NCBI GenBank assembly: GCA_964034945.1
Contig: OZ035962.1
Location: 82,605,942 to 82,669,941 of the forward strand
Direction of reading: 5' to 3'
Source of the DNA: Chrysopilus asiliformis
Taxonomy: Eukaryota; Arthropoda; Insecta; Diptera; Rhagionidae
Length of the DNA: 64,000 bases
Under the pieces are notes generated by a model. It saw nothing but the letters and a program-made list of their open reading frames with translations. It did not search any database and was not told the DNA's origin. The position numbers were made by a program, and so were the translations under genes. Of this stretch, positions 11,041 through 22,820 are shown piece by piece (position 1 is the first letter of the stretch; every line of letters begins with the position of its first letter).

Positions 11041-13811
11041 ACGCACGAATGTAAATTTACAAAATTTACCAGATGAGATTTTTGCCCGGAAAATATGAGG
11101 AAAATGGTAATCACATTTTCCTTTGGAGTTACATATGTGTGCAAAATTTCAAGTCAAATTTTCAAGTTTGGATTGCAAAATTTAGCTCTGACAAACAAAC
11201 ACAAAGACGAGTTAAATAAAAACTTTTGATAAAAAAAAACTTTTTTCTCGTGAACGCGTATTTAGAGTGCAATTTTTCATCAATTGTGCGTTTACCACAT
11301 AAAAGTAAAGCGTCAAAGGAGCAAAACTTCTCTGAACTTTCTAAGCGATTTCCGTTTTTGATCTACAAAATTCTGTATACAAATTTATGCTAATAAGAAC
11401 CCAAATTATATCCCAACGAACAAAACTCCCTGAACCAGTAATTTTCCTAAATTTATCAACTAAATTTTTCATTATCCCAACATTTGTATTGATTTAATCT
11501 TTGAATTTTCTACGCTGACTTTCGGTCTCCCAACAACAATAAAATTCTCTGTTATTTTAATTAAAAAGGAGCAACTTGAGAATACCGTTTAATTTCAATG
11601 TTCAACTCAAATTGGATCAAATATGCCATTTCCATAATTTACTTCAAATTCAGGTATCAAAATGGTAACGAAATATCAGAGCGCAAAACAGGTGAACTTT
11701 TATAAATAGGTATTTATTATATAAAACAGTAACAAAATAAATATCCAGTATACTTTGTTACCAGCTCGTGTAACATTTTACGGCCTTTTTGTTGCGTTAA
11801 ATATTTCCATACTTTATAAAATCGATTCCATGTTAAAATACAACAGAATAATATATAAGGTCTTGTTAGGCACCCCCGGGCAACGGAAATCGGTGCCTTT
11901 CCCAAGCGGGTATTTATCGTTAAAGTAATCACGTCATATTCGACAACAATAAGGGCATCACGGGAAAATTATTACAGCAAAACAGTGAAATTGAAATTCA
12001 ATCAATCAGAACAGCGTTAATTATTCAGTCCCGATTCGACACTGAAGAATATTCAGGAAATGCGTGGGGTAAAACTTATTTCCCATTCCTGCAAAAAACA
12101 AAAAAATGAATCGCATTGTCTCTTATTTGATTCTGTAAATTCCTCCCATTGAATTTCATCTGAAATTGTTGGGGGATTTGTGGTTGAAGATGTTGAATTC
12201 GGGTTGATTCTCAAAAACACCGATAAAGACTCATTCTCAATGTGTGGTATTTCTTTATGTGCGACATTTCACGTGTTTTTTTTTTCTTTTATCTTTAAAA
12301 AAATCGACAACATCATCTTCAAGGATATCCTTGTTCGCTGAAAAGCGAAGAAATAACAAAAAAACTTTTATTTGAATACGCTAAAGGATTTACACATGAC
12401 AAGTGAACAAGAATCTTTTCTTGAAGCTTCTGCCTCCAGTGGGTGTGATTTTATGTGATGGACTACAACATACTGAGTTAACGAGGAAAACGAGAGAAGA
12501 GAGAAAAGTTGTTAGCATCGAATGGAAAACGAATACATTGTGATAAAGTTATGGTTTGTCCTTTGGCTGCTTCCTGCAGAAAGCATTATTACTAAAATTT
12601 CAACCAAATCGGTCAAGTGGTTTTAAAGCCAGTGGTTTTAAAGCCAGTGCTTTTGAAAGCGAATATAAATACCTGATTTTTAGCTGAAATTTGATGAGCG
12701 AAATGAACTATGGACAAGTAGGGGAAGAAGCTCGAAGATGCGAAAATAAATTAACTCGAAAACGGCTTTGCCGATCGTGCTAAAATTTCTCATATTTTCT
12801 GAAGCAAAATATCACAATAAAAGTCAAAAAATATGTAAATATGTCCGCTATCAGTCTCACAACTTTTCACCTTGCCTGCATACACATTGATACTTCGAAA
12901 GGGGTGTGATACCAAGCATAAAAAGCCTACTTAACAATAGGACTGATATCATTGTCGATATGCTGACTTTTTTTGGGTGGTTATGGTGGTTTCTGGTTGT
13001 TTATGTTGTGTTTCTTTTGCCTCTATGATTTTTCTCGGTCCGGATATTACATACGAGTTGTAGTACGTAGATAAGAATCAAATGAACTTCATTATTGTTG
13101 CCTGTGGGAAACTGATCAACCGGCGATGATATCGATTTTCCCTATTTCACTTGATGTGATTACCAAATGTTGCCTTTTTTGCTTTTTCACTACTTTCATA
13201 TATTTTTGGCTTACTATCATATTTTGATAATAACAATAAAGCTTAAAAAAATACCAAATTTTTATCTAATATCATATATACAAAGAATTCTCACATTGAT
13301 TATAAATAATAGCCCATAATACTCGAATCAATTTGATTCGAAACGTATCTCTGTTATATTGAAATTTACACAATAGCACGTACATATATATTCACGTATA
13401 TTGGATTTGAAAATAATATAGGCAAAATATTGCGTAGAAATTTTGCAATAAATATGATAAGTTAATCTAGGCTAACCGTGTTTGGCTATTCCTGTAATCG
13501 GTAATCCTTGTGCGATTTATTTAGGCGAATAAACATTGTCTGATTTATTAAATCATTGGGTTTTATTTTCCAATTTGAAATAACGAAAGAAATGATAAAC
13601 ATTTTTTTGACGAATTTCCAAACTAAAAAACTTTATTTTTAATTTTCTTACGAAAACTAATTTTTTTAATATTTACTGCTTTTACGAAATCTGATTTTTA
13701 CGAAGTATAATTATAAAAAATTTCGACTTTTTAATTTAGCATAAAAACATTTCCCAAACACTCCTGAGTCGATTGAAGCATACCAAAATATCTTTCTTTC
13801 TGTGAATCTGC
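11041..13811. other. AT-rich intergenic DNA, nothing recognised
   Basis: Only short open frames without known motifs. A small local duplication of GGTTTTAAAGCCAGTG occurs at about 12,619-12,650. No RNA gene or transposon end was recognised. Confidence 0.45.
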
Positions 13812-14278
13812 CAGTCTTTTAGTCTGTTAGTCTGTTAATCTGTTAGTCTGTTAGTCTGTTACTCTATTAGTCTGTTAGTCTGTTAGTCTGTTAGTCTGTT
13901 AGTCTGTTAGTCTGTTAGTCTGTTAGTCTGTTAGTCTGTTAGTCTGTTAGTCTGTTATTCTGTTATTCTGTTAGTCTGTTAGTCTGTTAGGCCCGTTTGC
14001 TGAAACAAGTCATAGCGTCTTATGTTCAACTTAAATTATTTAAGACCCAGAATTTCTCCGGTATAAGTAGGCTAAGCACAACTTAAATTGTTATGACTTG
14101 TTTCAGCAAACGGGCCTTAGTCTGTTAGTCTGTTAGTCTGTTAGTCTGTTAGTCTGTTAGTCTGTTAGTCTGTTAGTCTGTTAGTCTGTTAGTCTGTTAG
14201 TCTGTTAGTCTGTTAGTCTGTTAGTCTGTTAGTCTGTTAGTCTGTTAGTCTGTTAGTATGTTAGTATGTTAGTCTGTG
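13812..14278 (+). repeat. (TTAGTCTG)n microsatellite, interrupted
   Basis: About 340 bases of an almost perfect 8-bp repeat TTAGTCTG in two blocks, about 13,812-13,989 and 14,117-14,278. They are separated by a 127-bp insertion. Substituted units (TTAATCTG, TTACTCTA, TTATTCTG, TTAGTATG) are few. Confidence 0.95.
13990..14116. mobile_element. 127-bp MITE with GGCCCGTTTGCTGAAACAAG ends and TTA target duplication
   Basis: The first 24 or so bases (GGCCCGTTTGCTGAAACAAG, then TCATA) are exactly inverted at the right end, finishing CAAACGGGCC. CAACTTAAAT also recurs inside both halves. The element is flanked by TTA on both sides, in phase with the TTAGTCTG repeat. A 3-bp TTA/TWA duplication and G-rich ends are typical of PIF/Harbinger MITEs. 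Because the host repeat itself contains TTA every 8 bases, the duplication is compatible but not proven. Confidence 0.8.
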
Positions 14279-16612
14279 TACAAGATTTCTCAAAAATTAT
14301 TGGAGCTAGAGCCAAGAACTTTTACAGGCATATTGCGTCCTGGAATGGGACAATGCTATCAACCTTAAGTACGGTGACCATACGTCCCGGAATGGCCGGA
14401 ACAGTCCCGGATTTACCGGCGTTTCAGAATCCAAATGTTTGTCTCGGATTTTTCGATTTAGTCTTTAAACCAGGTATCGCCACCAAAAGCTCTAGAAACT
14501 CCTCGTACCAATGCAGTTTTTATTCTCTAATATTTTTTCAGTTTTTTTTTCTCTAATATTAGCATTTCAAAAACCGAAACTAAACGGACGCCGAAATAAT
14601 CGCTGTCGATTTTCTACTCCAACACGATCAGTATTGCCAGAGCCAAAGGTCCAAAAAACGTCATTATGCAGTCCTAAAGTCGTCAAAAATCGTCATAACA
14701 AAATTTGTCAAAATTAATAAAGCTTAGTATAAGGTTTCGTCGACTTTAAAAATTTTAGTGTTGTCCAGGGTCTCTCCATCTGCAATTTTTTATCTCATAA
14801 TTTTTTGATTGACCAATCAGAGCCCGAGTTGATGGCGATAAAAAAAAATCATGATATAAACATCATGGCAGATTTCATTACTGAAAAACCATGATATTTT
14901 AACTAGTTTTTACAAGGAAAACCATTGTAAAGGCTTTGGAAAAGGGTTTACCCTATATTTAGGACTTTTTTAGGGCTCTTTGTTACTTCTAATGTTTTGC
15001 ATCGATTGCAATAGCTTCGATGAAGTATCAATTGAATTAATTTCAAATATTCAATCATTTGTTAAGAGGAATCCGGTACAAATGAATAAAAAATCGTTTC
15101 GAGAGAAGCAAATATTCAAAATTACTGACTAATAAGCCTTTCTTGTTTTAAAACTTTCGAAATGTCCATATAGATCAATTTAAACCTCGTTTGATTGTTT
15201 TGTAATAAAGAATCTTTTCGTTTTGAAAGTAATTCATTCGAGCTTTTTACAATATTATAGTCATAATTTTTTTTTATTATTTAATTTTATTTGAGCTTTT
15301 TATTATAGTTATCGCTTCGGATCAAAAAAACTTTTGCTTGCGGTCCCAAACAGCATCGAAAAGTACGGGAACATGAGATTTGTTCTTTGCGACTTGAAAG
15401 AGTAGAAATTTACACAATCGGGATTAAAAATTTACACCTATAATTCACATCCGCGTAAAAGAAGCGAAAGAAGTGACGAGCACGATCTTTGGGGCAACAT
15501 TCGCTTCATGAAAATCCTGCGGCGATAGAGCAGCATTTGATGGTTTTCGGGCCGAAATAGTGATTGGCTGTGGAGCCTGAACGTCAGTTTAATTTTGAAG
15601 AAGCGTGTGATGGAAAAAGTGACGAAACTGCTACCACTAAAGTTTCATTAAAGCTCCCCGTCTGAGAAACACCAAAAAAAAAATTGATGCCTTCAGCCGC
15701 CATATTTCCCATTGACGTTTGATGAAAACGATTACGTTTCGAGAATTAAATTTCTTATTTCAGGCGAATGACTGAAGGATATTGCATAAAAAGTGGATAG
15801 CAGACATTTTTGAAACAGCGCAATTTTATTGGCATCAAAATTTTATTGCAAAAGAAAAAATAAATTTGACCGGTAAAATAAAATTAAAGAAATTTTTCAT
15901 TAAAAACTAAATAATTTGATGGCCCATTAAAATTTGTTTAAATTTCAGATCCAATATTGCCGAAAAATTTTAATGGCAATTAAAATCACGACATGCAATC
16001 GGAAGAAAAGTCCATTATAAAATAATACTCCACAAAAAGTTTCCATTAATTTATCGCCATTAGATTTTTCTTGTTCGTTTCTGTTTACGTTTTTATTGTT
16101 CATCTCTGTTGACTCACCCAAGCTAAGTAAGAATTCGAGGGAGAAAGAAAACCCGCTCGATGATTTGTGTAATTGTGTGATATGCACGTCAGATGACGCT
16201 CGCGCATGAGGCTACTAATTATGTCCCTGTCGTTATATTTGCGACGTAGCAAACCGCAGAAAAGTGTTCCCCACTATGTGTGTCGTTGCGCGTCTCATAC
16301 GCACGACTAAGGACGTGTTTTCTACATAAATTGCTTATCGCCGTGATCTGCATGGTGACGAACTATGGGGATAAACATCATATTTGCTACCTAAAATGCT
16401 ATTTGGGGTGGAAATCGTTGATATCTTACAAATTTATTATTGTGATTTTCAAACATAATCTTATAATTCTTAACAAGTATATTTTTGCGATACAGTTTTT
16501 GCCAACATTTTGTAAACAATGCTATAAGGGGGTACGCGAAAAAAAACTAGCTCACTAGGGAGTACACCAGCGAAAAATGTTGGGAAACACTGGCCTAAAG
16601 CATGTCTTTTGT
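14279..16612. other. Intergenic DNA with a possible hAT-like fragment
   Basis: At about 14,378-14,425 the phrase GTGACCATACGTCCCGGAA followed by ACAGTCCCGGATTTACCGGC resembles the end of a widespread hAT-type repeat, but I cannot define the element. No gene is recognised in the remainder. Confidence 0.3.
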
Positions 16613-16833
16613 TACACGGAGAGACATAATTCCTATAAAAAATAGTAGTATATGAATCAGTGGACTTTTTTGTAATGATTCCCCAAAAATAGAGAATTTA
16701 TCCTAGAATTTTGGGAGAATTTCCTATTTTTCGATATGAGTTCCCCTTTTTTGGGAGTCATTACAAAAAAGTCTTACTGTCTCTTATATTACAATTTTTT
16801 GTAGAAATCTATCCTATAATTTCTCTACATGTA
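16613..16833. mobile_element. Foldback MITE, about 221 bp
   Basis: The left arm (TACACGGAGAGACATAATTC...GGACTTTTTTGTAATGATTCCC) and the reverse complement of the right arm (TACATGTAGAGAAATTATAG...AGACTTTTTTGTAATGACTCCC) match with scattered differences, so most of the element folds into one hairpin. A related single arm lies at about 18,756-18,850. Confidence 0.65.
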
Positions 16834-18557
16834 CTATAGGAAAAAACATGTATCGTCGAGTTACTGCAAAAAAGAAAACTCTACTACATATTTACATTTT
16901 TTTAGTTAAGTGGATTTATACTGCTAAAAATTTCACCTAGGTCGACAGCAAAAACAAGATGAATGTCTTACAGATATAAAGCGTCAGTACGCAAGAGCAA
17001 AAAAATAAAATGTTGTCGGGTTCAGGGATTTTTCACGTCCTTTCTTAGTTTAAAATCGTTATATCTTGGAAACTATAATATGCAACTTATCTGGTTTTTC
17101 CAGTAGCCCGTCGATATGTGAAAACCATAATTTGTCTTGATTTTTTTTTTAATGTTTAAAGTGAAGCGTCTATCATTTTATATTCAAATTCATCTTGGAA
17201 AAAAAAACTATTACATAATATTACTAACAGATTTCCTATAAAATTGTATTTTGACTATTCGAAAACCAACATATTTGGCCAGTTTCAATTACCACACCAC
17301 AAAATTTGTACAGCTTCATTGAATTCATTTCCCAAAAACTTTCTATGGGTTTTCCAAGCATTCAAAACATGCAAGAAAAGTAAAAATTACAACCAAATTA
17401 AACTTTCAGTTATAATTAAAGAATTTCCTAACAGTTTTTATGTGAAAAAGTTTATTTGTTATACAAAGTTATATAATTTCCCATAACTAAAAGGCGTCCG
17501 TATTGAATTTTAAATGGAATTCTCTTGTAGTTCATAAAAGTTTTGTTGTAAATATCAATGTAATGAAAAATTCTGAAAGCTGTGTAAATAATTTTCTTAA
17601 ATTATAATTTTTCAGATTTTTTTTTGAAAATAATGAAATTAAAAACTATTTTAAGCACTATAAAAAATTGGTAAGTTGTACTTAAATCAATACCAATGTG
17701 ATGAGGCTATAAACGTATTAAATGTATTTTTTCATGTGAATAATTATAAATTATTTATGATACAAAATAGTTTTGAAAATTTCCATGCCGTTTAAATTAA
17801 TAGAAACACTCAAGCGCATACAAAATAATTAAATTGATGAGCCCCATATTTTGGAAGTTAATCTTTGATTTTTTTAAAATTATCTTCCGAAGCATATATT
17901 TTGTATGCCTTTGAGTTAGTATAGACTAACAAAAAAATATTTATTATATATATTTATAAGTAATAACAAAATATAATTACATATATATTTCCATATGCGC
18001 CTACAATACCTAATTATTTTATTAAAAAAATTTTATGTAAATACATATTATTTAATTGTATAAAAATGGGCGAGATCAAAGAAAACGCCCTTTGTACGTT
18101 AAGCTAAAGAAGAAAGATATCTATGAAAATATATTATAAAAAGTATTGATAAAAATAAGAAATCATAGAATCAAGTTATGTAGGATCATTTATATAATCA
18201 ATTGAAAAACACTGCAGACGAATTAAACATATAAAAAAAATCTGCCTGTTTTTTTAATTGTTTTCTAGAGCTTTAGATAAATAAATCTTTAAAATGACAT
18301 TACTGAGAATAAAAAAAGAAAATTATATTACTATTATTAACACTATTAATAATGAATTGTTAAATAAAACTAGCATATTTGTCTAAAAAAAATTTGTTTG
18401 TTTCTAATAAAAAAATTTTCCTCCAAAAAAGATCCTTAAAACCACTTTTATAAACATAATATTTCTCTATCTTCAAATATTATGTTCACAAAAAAATCCG
18501 AAACTTATAGCGCACGAATCGACATAACTTCAATTTCAAACATAATCTATATATATA
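16834..18557. other. Very AT-rich intergenic DNA, nothing recognised
   Basis: Homopolymer runs and short open frames only. No recognisable gene or transposon end. Confidence 0.45.
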
Positions 18558-19172
18558 AAAAATTTTCTAAAAAAAATAAAACCGACTTTAAAAAAAAAAA
18601 ACTGAAAAGAGAAAAAAGCACTAAAAAGAAAAAAATAATTTCAAACTATGTCCATTAATAGCGTATTTAAAATTCGGCTTTTTTGGAGTGGCGTTAAATT
18701 TACACTAAATAAAATCGTTGTAAAATTTCTATTGTCAAGTTTCGCACAAAATCAGTTTGTACATGGAGACAAAAAATAGGATAGATTTCTACAAAAAATA
18801 GTAACATATGAGACAGTGGGCTTTTTTATAGCGATTGCTTAAAAATAGGGAATCCAATTTGGGACATAAAATAACTTAGTTTTGCTGCTTCTAAGAGCCG
18901 TGTCTATAGTTAATCTGTTTGACAACAAAATTTTTGGAGTCGATCTTAGTTCTTAGTTAGCCTTAAGGGTTAGAAAGTATGTAAACGATTAGCCTTAAGG
19001 GTTAGAAAGTATGTAATTTATTTTAGTTGCAAATTTAACGCCACTCCAAAAAAGCCGAATTTTAAATACGCTATTAATAGACATAGTTTGAAATTATTTT
19101 TTTCTTTTTAGTGCTTTTTTCTCTTTTCAGTTTTTTTTAAAGTCGGTTTTATTTTTTTTAGAAAATTTTTTT
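18558..19172. mobile_element. Foldback element with about 140-bp inverted arms
   Basis: The arm at 18,558-18,702 (with AAAACCGACTTT, GAAAAAAGCACTAAAAAG, TAGCGTATTTAAAATTCGGC, GGAGTGGCGTTAAATTT) is repeated in reverse complement at about 19,032-19,172. The 330-bp interior holds one arm of the 16,613-type MITE (about 18,756-18,850) and a 28-bp direct repeat, TTAGCCTTAAGGGTTAGAAA and onward, at 18,957 and 18,989. No coding capacity was seen. Confidence 0.75.
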
Positions 19173-19218
19173 TTTATTTCGAACGTTTTTAGTTTCAATT
19201 TTTAATATAGGTAAAATT

Positions 19219-19378
19219 ACAAAGGGTTTGAGGGGATAAGTCCGCAGATGAGAAATATATAAAAGAATCTTCCAGATATTGTACTGAACACAATACAAAG
19301 AATTTTACTCGATATCCCAAGCAGGAAGGGGTTTGAAGGGGTAGGTTAACACGGGGGAAATATATAAAAGAACCTTCC
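19219..19378. repeat. Two diverged tandem copies of a roughly 107-bp unit
   Basis: AAGGGTTTGAGGGGATAAG...GAAATATATAAAAGAATCTTCC at 19,219-19,272 is repeated as AGGGGTTTGAAGGGGTAGG...GAAATATATAAAAGAACCTTCC at 19,326-19,378. Confidence 0.55.
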
Positions 19379-19382
19379 TAAA

Positions 19383-20218
19383 ATTGCCAATCTGGCAATT
19401 ATTGAAAGCTATAATTGCCAATCTGGCAATTATTGAAAACCCGTATGGTGATTTAATTGAACGGCGTATCAAAATTTCATTTGAATTCAAATTTTCCAAT
19501 AAGATTTTTTTAAAACTTGTTCCAATCGGATTTTGATGTATGGGAGTTTTATGTAGAATTATATTCTAAATAACTTTTGTTCTTAGACTTTTTTGATAAG
19601 ATTCACCGTTTTTGAGAAATTCGGAAAAAACGATTTCGTTCCTATGGGGGGTACCCCCCCATTTTTGCCCATTAACCCTCATACTGTCCTCGGGTCATTT
19701 CTGACCCAAATTCGATTTTAATTAAAAGTGTCTTCTCAACTACATGAAAAATGTTTGTATGATGTAGGCCCAGTGAACAAATTTCTTTTGAATACCGATA
19801 ACAATAATCTATTTGTTCATATTTTAATCCATTGAAGAGCACTGATAATTGTGACGGGTGTAGTATTCTATGTAGAGGGTCATTCTTGACCCACGAAGAC
19901 ATCATACGTTATTTTTCTTAAGGACAGTATTAGGGTTAACGAACTTAGCCTCGCATTTTACGAAAAACGGATCTGCGCAAAATTTCAAGTCTCTAGCTCA
20001 ATCCATGCGCCCGCAATCCGCGCCACAGACAGACAGACGGACGGACGGACAGACGGACGGACAGACAGATGGACGGACATGGAAAATTCAATTTTTTTTT
20101 TATCATTTTTTTTTATCACACTGGTGTAATTCATTTTTGTGTGTGATGAAGGGATCTTGGCGTTACAAACGGTAAGGCAAAGTTAATATACCCTTTGGTT
20201 TCACCATACGGGTATAAA
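19383..20218 (+). mobile_element. Microsatellite-bearing interspersed repeat, CCCGTATGGTGA family, copy 1
   Basis: The family starts near CATAACAAAAGC and the palindrome ATTGCCAATCTGGCAAT (here duplicated at 19,383 and 19,413). It runs through CCCGTATGGTGA (19,440), a GGGGGGTACCCCCC palindrome and the phrase AAAATTTCAAGTCTCTAGCT. Then come a GACAGACGGACGG microsatellite (about 20,025-20,085) and the end TCACCATACGGG (20,201-20,212), which is the inverse of the start. This copy is interrupted by a piggyBac-like MITE at 19,676-19,935. Other copies are at 20,219-20,517, 22,043-22,130, 33,069-33,488 and 34,809-34,902. Confidence 0.75.
19676..19935. mobile_element. 260-bp piggyBac-like MITE at a TTAA target
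   Basis: The element is flanked by TTAA at 19,672-19,675 and 19,936-19,939. It begins CCCTCATACTGTCC and ends with the inverse of CCCTAATACTGTCC (13 of 14 matching). Both subterminal regions carry a palindrome of the form GGGTCA-N-TGACCC. TTAA duplication with a CCCT start is diagnostic of the piggyBac superfamily. The sister repeat copy at 33,069-33,488 has the uninterrupted sequence CCATTAACGAAC (on its sense strand) at the same place, showing the empty site. It has no transposase and must have moved in trans. Confidence 0.9.
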
Positions 20219-20517
20219 CATAACAAAAGCTATAATTGCCAATCTGGCAATTATTGAAAACCTGTATGGTGATATTGGTATCTTAATTTGAGCACTTGTA
20301 CCAAAATTACACTTTGAAGTCGAACTTTCCAATAAGATTTTTTAAAATTTATTCCAACCGGATTTTGATGTATGGGAGTTTTATGTAGAATCATATCCTA
20401 AATAATTTTTGTTCTTGGACTTTTTTGATAAGATGCACCGTTTTTGAGATATTCGGAAAAAACGTTTTCGTTTGTATGGGGGGTACCCCCCCTAATGGTC
20501 CATTTTTGCCCACGAAC
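20219..20517 (+). mobile_element. CCCGTATGGTGA-family repeat, copy 2, truncated
   Basis: It starts directly after copy 1 (CATAACAAAAGCTATAATTG) and follows the same sequence through GGGGGGTACCCCCC to about 20,517. There it diverges into unrelated DNA, losing the microsatellite and the right end. Confidence 0.65.
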
Positions 20518-20659
20518 GAACCGGGGTCCAACCAGGAACTTTCTCTACAACTTTCTCTTTGGGATGACCAAAATCGGTCAACCCAGTAAAAAGTTAGGCG
20601 TGAACATACATAAAAAAAAAAATATTCAGGTGGAATTGAGAACCTTTTCCTTTTTGGAA

Positions 20660-21260
20660 GTCGGTTAAAAATGGATGTTTGTCTGTCTGTTTGTCTGTCT
20701 GTCTGTTTGTTTGAGATTACAAAACTCAAAAACTACTGGACCGATTTTTACGCGGTTTTTTTGCAAAATGATCTGCGTTGCCAGGAGCAGGTTTTTAGCT
20801 ATGTAGATTTTTAAAATTCGAAACGGAAGGTCCTGTAAGGATAATGAAAATATCCTTTTTTCCATTTTTCCCCGGAAAAATTTGCATTATAGGGTTTTTG
20901 GGGTCGCTAATCACGAATCCGGTATTAGATTTGCAAAATTCGAAACGGAAGTTCCTGTAAGGATAACGAAAATATGCTTTTTCCAGTTTTTCCTGGGAAA
21001 AACGGTATTAGGGGGTTTTTTGGGGTCGCTGATAACGAATCCGGTGTTGGAATTTCAAAATTCTAACCGAAAAGTCCTGTAAGGATAACGCAAATGTCCT
21101 TTTTCCAATTATTGCTCGCAAAAACAGGATTTGGGAGGTTTTCAGGGTTGCTTATCACGAATCTGGAGTTGGAATTTCAAAATTCGAAACGAAGGTCCTG
21201 TAAGGATAACATTTTTTCCCAAAACTTTTTAAGTTATTTATGGTTTTTTGGCATTCTAAA
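20660..21260 (+). repeat. GTCTGTCTGTTT repeat followed by four copies of a roughly 121-bp tandem unit
   Basis: A short microsatellite (about 20,672-20,712) leads to AAAAACTACTGGACCGATTT, then four tandem copies marked by TCCTGTAAGGATAA at about 20,832, 20,953, 21,073 and 21,196. Each unit contains GGGGTCGCTNATCACGAATC. The same family, inverted, forms the 122-bp array at 60,150-61,195, and a fragment occurs near 31,636-31,660. Confidence 0.75.
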
Positions 21261-21299
21261 ATTTATACAAAAAACTTTTAGCTGCCAACGAAGGGTCTG

Positions 21300-21800
21300 C
21301 TAGTAAACACTATAATTGCTATGGGACAATCGTCAAATACTCGATATGTGGGAGGCCAGATATGCCTGACGGAAAAAAATGACGAAATATTTTCTTCATG
21401 TTGAGTATTGCCCTTGCATGTATTTATATCAGAATGCTGAATATAAGTGGGTATAATGTTGAAAGTTTTTACACAAAAACATTTGAAAACTCGAGAACTA
21501 ATTGAAGTAGAAAGTTGAAATTTGGCATAGAATAGCATAGATTTGATCGAAAGATAAACCTCTTCCGAAAATGGGAAAAATCGAACCACCCTTTCCTCCT
21601 CTCTCAATCAAATGTAAAAGATTTTCACAATTTTATCGAATACAAAATTTCCAGTCTCTAGCTCAATCCTTTCGAAAGTTATGGTGTTCACGGACAGACA
21701 CACGGAAAGGCAGATATATAAACATACGGATAGACAGACGGATAGATAGATATACAGATAGATAGACGGACAAATAGACTGACAGACACACAAATGAAAA
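21300..21800 (+). repeat. Dispersed repeat with GACAGACGGATAGATA microsatellite
   Basis: The module TCCAGTCTCTAGCTCAATCC, AAGTTATGGTGTTCACGGAC followed by a degenerate GACA/GATA microsatellite (about 21,693-21,792) is the inverse of the repeat at 835-1,490. Confidence 0.6.
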
Positions 21801-22820
21801 AACGGACGAACACTATCCCTTCCAGTTTTACAATTTTATAGCAATCATATCAAACCTTATGCTATGAATATAATGTTCAAATTGGCATGGTAACAAAGCT
21901 TTTGACTATGCATGCGAAGGAGAAAAAGCTTTTAAAATGACATCACGCTATAATAACAGTTTGAATGTGTCCGTGCTTACTATTCACTTACAGGGACAAT
22001 GTGTGATTGTAGTAGAAATCGCCATAAAATCGCCATAAAAAAACATAACAAAAGCTTTAATTGCCAGCAATTATTGGAAACCCGTATGGTGATTTCAGTG
22101 AACATTTGTATCAAAATTCCACTTTGAAATTTGTTTTTAAAAATTACTCTGTGTAATGTTTTATTACTCTATTCTTCATACTAATTTTGGTTTTCTAACT
22201 TACTATACATTATAAGTAATTATTTACAATATATTTTTTAATTTAACTACTGCGAATTAAACTTTCTCAGTCAACAAAAACAATTTTTTTAGTGATGCAT
22301 TGTTTTTGTAGTTCAGCAAGGGCACGGGAAGCCGAAAGTTATCTTGCCAGAATGGGAATTGGGAAAGGTTATGTTAGTTGGTAAAGGGAAATAATGTGAA
22401 ATACAAAAGATTTTAGAAAAGGTGTAGAAAAAAGACATGAATTTGTTAAAATTGTTAATATAGTTATATTATGAAAATAGATCTGTTGTATTTCTGCATA
22501 TACATGTTATGTGAATTAACTTATGTACTACTAATACTATTTTTTTATTATTTTTTTATTTTGTGTTTTTTTTTACTACTACAATACTTGTTTCCCTACT
22601 TACAGTAAACTACATTCAATAAACTACTAGCATACCAATACAATTTTTTTGTAAAGTGTATTTGTCTGTTTGTTACCAATATATAAACTTGACTTCTATG
22701 TTTGTTTTAAAAGCAAAAAAAAAACAAATAAAGAAATAAACTTTTATGCCTAAAACATTAAAGGAACAGGAGCAACAACAAAGTTAAATTACACAAAGAA
22801 TTTTGTAGGATTCTATTATA
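21801..22820. other. AT-rich 3' flank of the Helentron
   Basis: It contains a partial CCCGTATGGTGA-family copy (22,043-22,130) in which the ATTGCC palindrome is partly deleted. The rest is AT-rich and probably includes the non-coding 3' part of the Helentron, whose end I cannot define. Confidence 0.4.
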
